This document shows, one piece after another, positions 1 to 7,988 of a DNA stretch of 64,000 bases. The stretch comes from UBA2821 sp902763335 (GTDB lineage: Bacteria > Bacillota > Clostridia > Lachnospirales > Lachnospiraceae): NCBI GenBank assembly GCA_052066835.1, contig JBQHRJ010000004.1, one strand, 5' to 3'. How positions within the stretch are numbered: position 1 is the stretch's first letter; the number at the start of each line of letters is the position of its first letter. The position numbers and the translations under genes are program-made. The notes beneath the pieces were generated by a model. It made no database searches and was not told the origin of the DNA. It saw only the letters and a program-made list of their open reading frames with translations.

Positions 1-89
1 CAGTTAATTTTACTTTATTGCATTAAAGTGCTACCACATTAATATATCTTTAAACTGATTGTATATTATACTTTATAATAACTTTTTAG

Positions 90-623
90 TCAATCTCTAA
101 ATGTCAGGTCCATTTGAAGCTGCTCAAGATAATGAACCGGTGCTCCCGGCGTGGAACCTATCTTATATGTCTTATCTATTTCCTCATACCGTATACTTTT
201 TCTACCTCCGTTTAAACCTCTTTCATAAAATATTTTTATATCTCTGAAAGGAACATAATACATTTCATTTCTCTCCCTAAAGAAAAGCAGGATAAACGAT
301 ATGGCATTCTGTTTTTCATATTCTTCCATAAACCTGTACTGGTGTTCATGTATATTCTGCAATGCAAACGTGTCCTTACTGCATTCCTTCGCATCAAAGC
401 ATACCGGTATTCCCTGAACTACTCCTATATAGTCAACAGAACTTTTCTGTTCAAAATATGCAAGTGTTATATGCCTTGTTGACTTGTCTATGCTTATCGG
501 TTTTATGGGTGTCGGTATCTTTTGTATAAGTGCGATTCCCTTATCCCTGTATGTTTCATTTGTAAAATTTATCAGATCCTCCAGTGTTGAGCCTCTAAGG
601 CCCCTGCTGTTCCATGTCGCCAT
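90..623 (-). CDS. recU: Holliday junction resolvase RecU
   Basis: RecU cuts four-way DNA junctions during recombination and chromosome segregation in Firmicutes. The 177-residue protein is a little shorter than the usual ~200. The N-terminus (TWNSRGLRGSTLEDLIN) is the family signature. The PD-(D/E)xK nuclease core is visible as VDY (Asp64) followed by FDAKE (Asp77, Lys79), and the LQNIHEHQ block after it is also typical. The start codon overlaps the stop of the upstream pseudouridine synthase gene (TAATG), so the two are probably translationally coupled. The classical partner, a class A penicillin-binding protein gene, is not adjacent. Identification is secure from motifs. Confidence 0.93.
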   Translation of the reverse strand: MATWNSRGLRGSTLEDLINFTNETYRDKGIALIQKIPTPIKPISIDKSTRHITLAYFEQKSSVDYIGVVQGIPVCFDAKECSKDTFALQNIHEHQYRFMEEYEKQNAISFILLFFRERNEMYYVPFRDIKIFYERGLNGGRKSIRYEEIDKTYKIGSTPGAPVHYLEQLQMDLTFRD

Positions 624-1594
624 TATTCAAATTCACCCTTTATCACATTTTTAAATGTCTCCGGAACGTCTGCCTTTATACACATTCCAGAAAGATTTTT
701 CATTTCTCCTGAAAGTGCCGGAAATGTAACTTCTCCCGCATGTAATAGCTGTGAGTTACATCCGTATCCGTTTTTGACATATTGATTTAACTTTTTATTT
801 CCATATTTGTAATCACCTGCTATCGGATGACCTGTCCATGCAAGATGGGCACGAATCTGATGTGGCTTTCCCGTTATAAGCTTGATTCTTAACAGAGTTA
901 ATTTACCATTATTCTTCACCGGCTCATAATATGTTTCTATATATGAGGAGCCTTCCTTTTTTTCTGCAGTAACGGTTACCTTATTAGTCTTCTCATCCTT
1001 TTTTAAATATCCGGATACTTTCTTTTTATCTGTCATTACTCCGTCAACTATACAATAATAATACTTATCAATAGTTCTGTCCTTAAGCATTTTTGAAAGC
1101 GTCTGTGTTCCTGTTAATGAACATCCCGCAAGAACAAGCCCGCTGGTATTTCTATCGAGTCTGTTACACACTGACGGTCTGAATGTTCTAAGACTTTCAT
1201 CTGTAACCTTCTTTTTACCATAAAGATATTCTATTATGTATTCATTAAGTGAAACATCATTTTTTTCAGCTTTCTGCGATAACATTCCGACCGGCTTATT
1301 TACTATTATAATGTTACTGTCTTCATACACTACATCAAGGTTTACCTGCGTTTTTAATAATACATTTTCATTTACGCCCATGAATTTATCTATAGTCTCA
1401 TCAGACATAAACATTTTAATTATATCACCTTCTGAAAGTTTTTCACTGCCGTCTGCTTTTTTTCCGTTTCTTGTAATGTTTTTCTTTCTAAGCATTTTAT
1501 ATATGAAGCTTTTCGGTGCATCCTTTAAATATTTGGATAAATATTTATCAAAGCGCTGCCCCGCCTCATTTGGTCCAATATTTAATTCTCTCAT
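623..1594 (-). CDS. RluA-family 23S rRNA pseudouridine synthase
   Basis: Converts specific uridines of ribosomal (or transfer) RNA to pseudouridine. The 323-residue protein has an N-terminal S4 RNA-binding domain (about residues 1-60) and a catalytic domain. The active-site motif NRLDRNTSGLVLAG places the catalytic Asp at residue 147. KPHQIRAHLAWTGHPIAGDYKYG near residue 245 is the RluA-family C-terminal signature. The target uridine (RluC, RluD or RluB-like specificity) cannot be read from sequence, so no symbol is given. The gene has a GGAGACAGGA ribosome site and overlaps recU by one base. Confidence 0.93.
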   Translation of the reverse strand: MRELNIGPNEAGQRFDKYLSKYLKDAPKSFIYKMLRKKNITRNGKKADGSEKLSEGDIIKMFMSDETIDKFMGVNENVLLKTQVNLDVVYEDSNIIIVNKPVGMLSQKAEKNDVSLNEYIIEYLYGKKKVTDESLRTFRPSVCNRLDRNTSGLVLAGCSLTGTQTLSKMLKDRTIDKYYYCIVDGVMTDKKKVSGYLKKDEKTNKVTVTAEKKEGSSYIETYYEPVKNNGKLTLLRIKLITGKPHQIRAHLAWTGHPIAGDYKYGNKKLNQYVKNGYGCNSQLLHAGEVTFPALSGEMKNLSGMCIKADVPETFKNVIKGEFE

Positions 1595-1618
1595 TCCTGT
1601 CTCCGTTTCAACGCTTTT

Positions 1619-2167
1619 CTACATAGAATATATACAAAGCAATTCTCCAATTCTCTTATCCTTTGCATCACTTTCTAATTCTTCAAGTCCTGACACCGCA
1701 TTTTTAAATTTTTCATAATCTGAAAATGCTTTAACTGTCACTCCCTGAAATTCTGAATTTAATATTTCCTTTAAATATTTTTCAGTGCCGACCACATCTG
1801 TCTTTTTATGTGAAATAAAACAATATACTCTTTTAGCTTTAATTGCGACAAATGTCACACCCATAATCTTCTGCTCCGAAGTAATCACCAAATCTGACAT
1901 GAGTGTATATTTATCAGACCGGACCTCTTTATACAATGACTCATCTGCGGATTTATACGGAATAAGTACTATATAACCCACGCCAAACTTTGCAGCAGGT
2001 ATAACTATGACAACAGCTATTACCGTCATAATATTTCTTATGGTTTTATAATACATAAGTCCGCCAAACAATATTCCCATAACCAGAATAAGACATCCCA
2101 GTGTCATTAATAACTGATATATTTTCTTGTACTGAATATAACCGTACTGTCCTTTTTCTTTTCTCAT
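1619..2167 (-). CDS. Small membrane protein of unknown function
   Basis: A 182-residue protein that I do not recognise. It begins with a charged stretch, followed by two hydrophobic segments (about residues 17-36 and 43-62). The remaining two thirds are soluble and probably cytoplasmic, since the short loop between the helices favours a hairpin. Its start overlaps the end of the upstream SDR gene and its stop lies 25 bp before the rluA-like gene, so it is an internal member of the YgiQ-SDR-RluA-RecU transcription unit. Codon use matches the neighbours, which argues for a real gene. No catalytic motif is visible. Confidence 0.8.
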   Translation of the reverse strand: MRKEKGQYGYIQYKKIYQLLMTLGCLILVMGILFGGLMYYKTIRNIMTVIAVVIVIPAAKFGVGYIVLIPYKSADESLYKEVRSDKYTLMSDLVITSEQKIMGVTFVAIKAKRVYCFISHKKTDVVGTEKYLKEILNSEFQGVTVKAFSDYEKFKNAVSGLEELESDAKDKRIGELLCIYSM

Positions 2168-2952
2168 TTTCTTTCCTTTCCATTCAGCACTTTCATAACT
2201 CCAAGTGCGACGTTGTGAGGCACAACTTTTGATGCAAACATGAGAAGTTTCATGGATGTTCCATATACCGAAACTTCTTTTTTCTGTACTGAATCCTTCA
2301 ATGCCTGTCTCACAACATCTTTAGCACGGCTCATAAATAAATCCTTATACCATGCCCTCTCAACACCATTTTCTGCTATATTGAAAAACTCTGTATTCAC
2401 CGGTCCCGGACACACCGCCGTCACATATATGTTTTTGTTTCTTAATTCACTGTTTAAAGCTCTTGAAAAACTTAATACATATGATTTGGATGCAGCGTAT
2501 ATCGCAAACCCCGGCTGAGGGAAAAATGCTGCCGATGATGCCAGATTTATAATTCTTCCGTTTTTTGCCATATACGGAAGTGTGAGAAGAGTAACTTTAG
2601 TCAGCGCCACACAGTTTGTTTCAACAACACCTGTCTCAACCTCAACGCCATGGGTACCGGCTGTTCCTACTAACCCATATCCTGCACAGTTTATAAGCAT
2701 TTTCACTCCCGGGTTTTCCTGTGAAAGTATCTTTTTATATTTATTTTCAAACTCATTTGTATTCACGTCCTCATCGATTATGATGCATGCAGTGTTTAAT
2801 TCACCCTGCAGTTCCTCAAGTCTGTCTCGCCTTCTCGCAATCAGCCATATCTCATCAATATTTTTCATTGACCTGTCTATAATGGATGCAAATTCTCTTC
2901 CCATTCCTGATGATGCTCCTGTAATAACAGCTACCTTTTTCAATTCATTCAC
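2164..2952 (-). CDS. Short-chain dehydrogenase/reductase (SDR)
   Basis: NAD(P)-dependent oxidoreductase of the classical SDR family, 262 residues. The Rossmann glycine motif TGASSGMG is near residue 11, the INCAGYG motif near residue 88, the catalytic Ser region is LASSAAFF, and YAASK gives the catalytic Tyr and Lys. CPGPVNTEF follows as in DltE/YqjQ-like SDRs. The substrate cannot be predicted. The gene overlaps the YgiQ gene upstream and the small membrane protein downstream by 4 bp each, which suggests tight co-expression. Confidence 0.9.
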   Translation of the reverse strand: MNELKKVAVITGASSGMGREFASIIDRSMKNIDEIWLIARRRDRLEELQGELNTACIIIDEDVNTNEFENKYKKILSQENPGVKMLINCAGYGLVGTAGTHGVEVETGVVETNCVALTKVTLLTLPYMAKNGRIINLASSAAFFPQPGFAIYAASKSYVLSFSRALNSELRNKNIYVTAVCPGPVNTEFFNIAENGVERAWYKDLFMSRAKDVVRQALKDSVQKKEVSVYGTSMKLLMFASKVVPHNVALGVMKVLNGKERK

Positions 2953-4832
2953 CTTCTTTTGTTTTTATTATTGTGATGATTATTTCTTATTTTGCCCTTA
3001 GATTTTCCGCCTGTCTGATGATTTTCATTCCCCATCTTTCTCGGTTTTATAAGACATTTACTGTCAAATCCTATAAGGTCAGTTCTTCCCGTCTTTATGA
3101 GTGCTTCCTTTACAAGATCATAATTTTTAGGATTGCGGTACTGTATCAATGCCCTCTGCATTGCCTTTTCATGCGGATTTCTTGTAACATATACCTTTTT
3201 CATGGTGCGGGGATCAACACCTGTATAATACATGCATGTTGATATGGTAGACGGTGTCGGATAAAAATCCTGAACCTGTTCCGGCATATATCCCCATTCC
3301 CTTAAATATTCCGCAAGCTCCACTGCATTTTCAAGCGTTGAACCCGGATGGGATGACATAAGATAAGGAACAACAAACTGATTTTTTCCCATTTTTTTAT
3401 TTATGTCATTATACTTTTTAATAAATTTTTCGTATACCTCTCTTTTTGGCTTTCCCATCTTTTCAAGTACATTATCAGATATATGTTCAGGTGCCACCTT
3501 AAGCTGTCCGCTTATATGATGTTCTACCATTTCTTTCATAAATGTATCATCCTTATCGCACATCAGATAATCAAATCTTATTCCCGAACGTATAAACACT
3601 TTTTTTACACCCGGAAGCTTTCTTAATTTTCTAAGCAGGGTAAGATAATCTTTGTGATCAACCGTGAGATTTTTACAAGGTGTCGGAAAAAGGCACTGTT
3701 TATTCGGACACACACCCTTACTAAGCTGTTTCTCACATGACGTATGTCTGAAATTTGCTGTCGGTCCGCCTACATCATGAATATATCCCTTAAAATCCGG
3801 CTCATTTATTATCTGCTTCGCCTCATTTATAATTGACTCATGACTCCTTGTCTGTATAATTCTGCCCTGATGAAATGTCAGTGCACAAAAACTACAGCCT
3901 CCAAAACACCCTCTGTTGCTTACAAGACTGTATTTCACCTCTTTTATGGCAGGTACCCCGCCATCTTTTTCATAATCCGGATGATAATTTCTCATATAAT
4001 CATATGAATAAATATCATCCATTTCCATCTGTGTTAATGGTTTTGACGGTGTATTCTGAACTATATACAATGTATCCTTATATTTCTCAACTAAAGGTTT
4101 TGCAACAAACGGGTCCGTATTGCAATACTGTATATAAAAACTTTCCGCATATTTTAATTTATCACTTTTTATTTCATTTATATCCGGCAGCATTATATAA
4201 TCATATACCGCATCCGGACTTTTTGTCTTGTAAACAGTTCCGTCAATAAATGTTATATCTTTAACATCTATTCCTGAATTTAATGCATCCGCAACTTCTA
4301 CAACAGACTTTTCTCCCATTCCGTATAAAAGTAAATCAGCTCCCGAATCAACCAATATCGAATTCTTCACCTTGTCAGACCAATAATCATAATGCCCCAT
4401 TCTTCTAAGGCTTGCCTCTATTCCTCCGATTATTATCGGCACATCCTTATAAGTCTGCCTTATAAGATTACAGTACACAACCGTTGCATAATCCGGTCTC
4501 TTTCCCATCACTCCACCCGGTGTAAATGCATCAGTTGCCCTTCTTTTTTTTGATACCGTATAATGATTTACCATGGAATCCATATTACCTGCCATAACGA
4601 GAAATCCAAGTCGTGGTCTTCCAAAAACATTTATACTGTCCTTATCTTTCCAATCCGGCTGGCTTATAATCCCTACTCTATACCCGTTTGCTTCGAGTAC
4701 CCTGCTTATTATGGCATGTCCAAACGATGGATGGTCAACATATGCATCACCAATAACATATGTAAAATCAACATAATCCCATCCTCTTTTATCCATATCC
4801 TTACGACTGACTGGCAAAAAATCTTTAATCAT
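2949..4832 (-). CDS. YgiQ-family radical SAM protein
   Basis: Large radical S-adenosylmethionine protein of the YgiQ (UPF0313) family, 627 residues. The N-terminal ~290 residues carry the family domain, with motifs such as DAYVDHPSFGHAII and GGIEASLRRMGHYDYWSD. The iron-sulphur cluster motif CFGGCSFC lies near residue 310, followed by the TIM-barrel half. A second cysteine group (CEKQLSKGVCPNKQCLFPTPC) is a family feature and may bind another cluster. The basic Lys/Asn/His-rich C-terminus suggests nucleic acid or ribosome contact, but this is inference. The biochemical role of YgiQ proteins is not established. It overlaps the SDR gene by 4 bp. Confidence 0.92.
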   Translation of the reverse strand: MIKDFLPVSRKDMDKRGWDYVDFTYVIGDAYVDHPSFGHAIISRVLEANGYRVGIISQPDWKDKDSINVFGRPRLGFLVMAGNMDSMVNHYTVSKKRRATDAFTPGGVMGKRPDYATVVYCNLIRQTYKDVPIIIGGIEASLRRMGHYDYWSDKVKNSILVDSGADLLLYGMGEKSVVEVADALNSGIDVKDITFIDGTVYKTKSPDAVYDYIMLPDINEIKSDKLKYAESFYIQYCNTDPFVAKPLVEKYKDTLYIVQNTPSKPLTQMEMDDIYSYDYMRNYHPDYEKDGGVPAIKEVKYSLVSNRGCFGGCSFCALTFHQGRIIQTRSHESIINEAKQIINEPDFKGYIHDVGGPTANFRHTSCEKQLSKGVCPNKQCLFPTPCKNLTVDHKDYLTLLRKLRKLPGVKKVFIRSGIRFDYLMCDKDDTFMKEMVEHHISGQLKVAPEHISDNVLEKMGKPKREVYEKFIKKYNDINKKMGKNQFVVPYLMSSHPGSTLENAVELAEYLREWGYMPEQVQDFYPTPSTISTCMYYTGVDPRTMKKVYVTRNPHEKAMQRALIQYRNPKNYDLVKEALIKTGRTDLIGFDSKCLIKPRKMGNENHQTGGKSKGKIRNNHHNNKNKRR

Positions 4833-4836
4833 CGAT

Positions 4837-5547
4837 TTATCCTTTCAACTGCTCTGTCTCTTCTAATGTTAATCTTCTATATTCGCCCGGTTTCAATGTT
4901 TCATCAAGTCCGAGAGTCCCCATTTTTATCCTTTTCAGATATACAACTTTCATACCGACTGCCTCAAACATTCTCTTTACCTGATGGAACTTTCCCTCAT
5001 ATATTGTAAGTTCGGCCTCCGATACATCACCGGTTTTTATTATTTTAAGTATTCCCGGCTTTGTTATGTTTTTTTCACCAATATCAATTCCTTTTTCAAA
5101 AGTATCTATATGTTCGTTTTCTATTCTTCCACTTACTCTCACATAATAGGTCTTCACTATATGATTTTTTGGCGAAAGTATTTTATGTGCCATCTCACCA
5201 TCATTAGAAATCACTAGCAGACCTTCCGTATCTTTATCAAGTCTCCCTACCGGAAACAGATCTTTTCTCCTGTCTTCGGCTTTCAGTAAATCTAATACTG
5301 TTTTCTCATTTCTATCTGTAGTTGCCGATACATACCCATACGGTTTGTTGAGCATGAAATATTCATATCTGTTATATTTTATCTCTTCTCCGTCTAATAA
5401 TACAACATCCTCATCTTCATTTATTTTTATTTCAGGCTTTTTTATAATCTCACCGTTTACAGACACTTTACCCTTACGAACCAGATTTTTTATAATGCTT
5501 CTGGTTCCACATCCCATGTCTGTCAGAAATTTATCTAATCTGATCAT
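4837..5547 (-). CDS. rsuA: 16S rRNA pseudouridine(516) synthase, RsuA family
   Basis: RsuA/RluB/E/F-type pseudouridine synthase, 236 residues from the chosen start. An N-terminal S4 domain (about residues 1-55) precedes the catalytic motif GRLDKDTEGLLV, with the catalytic Asp at residue 104. The start was taken at the ATG preceded by GGAGAG five bases upstream; an in-frame upstream extension of six codons has no comparable ribosome site. It stands 4 bp upstream of the YgiQ gene. RsuA modifies U516 of 16S rRNA. RluB-like specificity is possible, since the small family members are hard to separate by eye. Confidence 0.87.
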   Translation of the reverse strand: MIRLDKFLTDMGCGTRSIIKNLVRKGKVSVNGEIIKKPEIKINEDEDVVLLDGEEIKYNRYEYFMLNKPYGYVSATTDRNEKTVLDLLKAEDRRKDLFPVGRLDKDTEGLLVISNDGEMAHKILSPKNHIVKTYYVRVSGRIENEHIDTFEKGIDIGEKNITKPGILKIIKTGDVSEAELTIYEGKFHQVKRMFEAVGMKVVYLKRIKMGTLGLDETLKPGEYRRLTLEETEQLKG

Positions 5548-5588
5548 TTGCTCTCTCCGATACACCAGTTGCTATTTTGCATCTTTAA

Positions 5589-6218
5589 TTAATAATGACA
5601 TTTTATCAGCTTGTTTTCAGCGAATTTTAAATATGGATATGGATTTATACTTTTTTCATTTCCATCATCGTCATTTATATATATTCCCACATGCAGATGC
5701 ACGTCAAACATTCCATAAGTCCCTTCTTCTTTTCCATATCCGGTATCTCCCATATATCCAAGTATCTTTCCGGCTTTCACTTTGTCACCCTCAGATATTC
5801 CATCAGCATAAGAATATAAATGTGCATAATAAAAGTACCCTCCATGTCTGCTCCTTATGCCGATTCTGTAGCCTCCAAGTTCAAGCCACCCCATATTCTC
5901 TACAACTCCGTCCGTCATGCTTACAACCGGATACTTTCCCCGTATATTATCCTCCGCCATAATATCTATTCCCTCATGTGTACGCTCCCCTCCGTACAGT
6001 CTTTTATCTCCCCATGAATTCGTATAATATACATATTTAGAATCTTTATCCGTTGACTTTGCAACCGGAAAATACTTAATATCCTTTAGCAGATTGTACT
6101 CATCTTTAAACCGGTTATTTCCCCGGTTCAGATAGCAGGTAAGCATCAGCACACCAAATGCCATCCACATATTTATTATAACAAATATAAAAACAAACCA
6201 CTTTCTGCTTCTCTTCAT
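5589..6218 (-). CDS. Membrane-anchored M23-family (LytM) peptidase
   Basis: Zinc peptidase of the LytM/M23 family, 209 residues. These usually cut peptidoglycan cross-bridges or regulate septal hydrolases. One N-terminal membrane segment (about residues 7-27) anchors it outside the cell. The zinc motifs are visible: THEGIDI (His and Asp) and DVHLHVGIYI (HxH). The C-terminus is unusually close to the catalytic core, so this is essentially a stand-alone peptidase domain. The zinc-ligand spacing looks intact, so it is probably active. It sits between rsuA and a diguanylate cyclase on the same strand with short gaps. Confidence 0.87.
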   Translation of the reverse strand: MKRSRKWFVFIFVIINMWMAFGVLMLTCYLNRGNNRFKDEYNLLKDIKYFPVAKSTDKDSKYVYYTNSWGDKRLYGGERTHEGIDIMAEDNIRGKYPVVSMTDGVVENMGWLELGGYRIGIRSRHGGYFYYAHLYSYADGISEGDKVKAGKILGYMGDTGYGKEEGTYGMFDVHLHVGIYINDDDGNEKSINPYPYLKFAENKLIKCHY

Positions 6219-6269
6219 ATTTTTTCCTGTATTAATCAGTTATCAATAATATATGTCCTGCCGGATATT

Positions 6270-7985
6270 TTATTCCTCGCCCCTGCTTTTCGGACTGTCT
6301 ATGGTTATACGTCCACGACCTGTATTCTTTGAATGATACATGGCAAGGTCAGCTCTGTTAAGCAGTTCTCCAAGGTCTGTACATGTCTCCGGATATGAAG
6401 CAATTCCTATACTTACATTTATAAATACAGGTTTACCCTCAAATGTAAATTCATGTTCTCTTATCTCCTTATGCATCTTCTCTACGATACCGTAAACCAT
6501 ATCTACATTTTTATCAGGAAATACAAGAACAAACTCTTCTCCTCCATATCTTACGGCAACACCGCCATTCTCCTCGGCAGTCTTTCCTCCAATCATTCCA
6601 CACATCTTAATTACTTCATCACCGAAAAGATGTCCATACTGGTCATTTACATTTTTGAATTTGTCTATGTCAAACAAAATCAATGTAAGCGGCTGATTGT
6701 TTTTAGACACTTCCTCAACATATTTAGGGAATATGGCATTAAAATGTCGTCTGTTAAATATACTTGTAAGCGGATCCTTTGTTGCCATTTCCTGCATCAT
6801 CCTGTACATTGATGCATTGTTTACTGCGAGTATTATCTGCTCAACTATGCCTTTGTAAAAATCCTTATTTGTATCTGTAAAATATCTTGCAATGCAGTCA
6901 CCGACCGCTATAACACCTTTTATATTCTCCGAGATATTTATAGGATAAATAAGTATTGAATTTATCCTTGAACCCGTAAGGAAAGAATATTCTCCCGGTT
7001 TAATATTGTTATCAACTATACATTCTCCGGCAAAATCCTCGTATTTTTCAGACTGAATATATTCTGAGAACTTATCTATAGTATCATCATGCAGATTGGC
7101 TGCCGTCGAATATTTTATATTGTGAAAGCTTTTCTCTTCATTTTCATCATGTTTGCTCACACATATAATGCATAAATCAACTTTTATATTGTCTATAATC
7201 TCACTTACTATAAATTCTATAAGTTTTTCAATATCTAATGCTCCCGTTATATGTTTAAGTATCTTATACTGTAAATCCATCTGTCTGTTACGATTATTTA
7301 TTTTTTCATTAAGCTGCTCCATCTGAAACTTCTGTATACTTAACTGTTCATTTGCATGTACAAGCTTCGCCTGATACAGCTTAAGATTTTCATATTCCTT
7401 ATGGGAGTTTATGGCTATTCGCTCTCTTCTGAACATCTCATTAAGCAGCTTGTTTGTAATTTCAGATATTACTTTCAAATCGGAAGTGATTATAATTACC
7501 CATGTGATTATGAATGTAAGCACAAGAAACACTTCAAAATTCGATTTGCCTGCCATCATATAATATGTAAATGTCACCAGCGTAAGCGGCAATGTAATTT
7601 CAATTACAGCTGATATACGGTAATAGTTCTCCAATATATCAAAAATAAAGAAATATTGCACCACCACTGCGACATACACCAGAGTCATAATCGTCACTGA
7701 TAAATATATGCCGATATTGTACACCATGGCAACAGACGCCGTAAACAGCACAACCTGTTTGCAGATTCTTATTATGTATCTTCTGTTCCAGTACTTTTTC
7801 TTTCCTATATAATAATCAATCATCAATACTGCAATAGTTAATACTGCAAAGAAAAATTCCTGCAGACTCCTGTATCTTCCAAATGAAAATATAAAAAAGT
7901 AATAAGCAAATATTGATATGGCTATATTTTTCTCATAACCTGAAAATTTTTTCTCTATTTCAAATAAACCCTGCATTTCATTCAT
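6270..7985 (-). CDS. Membrane GAF-like/GGDEF diguanylate cyclase
   Basis: Predicted cyclic di-GMP synthase, 571 residues. About six hydrophobic segments fill residues 20-175, followed by a coiled-coil-like stretch (about 190-235), a GAF-like sensory region (about 240-395) and a GGDEF domain (about 405-560). The active-site loop reads RYGGEEF, an active variant. The RxxD inhibitory site normally five residues upstream of the loop is absent, so product inhibition of that type is unlikely. KDPLTSIFNRRHF marks the start of the GGDEF domain. The gene follows the FtsA-like gene with a 3-bp gap. A second cyclase occurs at 59228-61369. Confidence 0.93.
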   Translation of the reverse strand: MNEMQGLFEIEKKFSGYEKNIAISIFAYYFFIFSFGRYRSLQEFFFAVLTIAVLMIDYYIGKKKYWNRRYIIRICKQVVLFTASVAMVYNIGIYLSVTIMTLVYVAVVVQYFFIFDILENYYRISAVIEITLPLTLVTFTYYMMAGKSNFEVFLVLTFIITWVIIITSDLKVISEITNKLLNEMFRRERIAINSHKEYENLKLYQAKLVHANEQLSIQKFQMEQLNEKINNRNRQMDLQYKILKHITGALDIEKLIEFIVSEIIDNIKVDLCIICVSKHDENEEKSFHNIKYSTAANLHDDTIDKFSEYIQSEKYEDFAGECIVDNNIKPGEYSFLTGSRINSILIYPINISENIKGVIAVGDCIARYFTDTNKDFYKGIVEQIILAVNNASMYRMMQEMATKDPLTSIFNRRHFNAIFPKYVEEVSKNNQPLTLILFDIDKFKNVNDQYGHLFGDEVIKMCGMIGGKTAEENGGVAVRYGGEEFVLVFPDKNVDMVYGIVEKMHKEIREHEFTFEGKPVFINVSIGIASYPETCTDLGELLNRADLAMYHSKNTGRGRITIDSPKSRGEE

Positions 7986-7988
7986 TGA

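Noticed and set aside
1..89. Possible promoter or gene in the first 89 bases
   Set aside because: It is AT-rich sequence downstream of recU with no clear hairpin, frame or promoter pair that can be supported.
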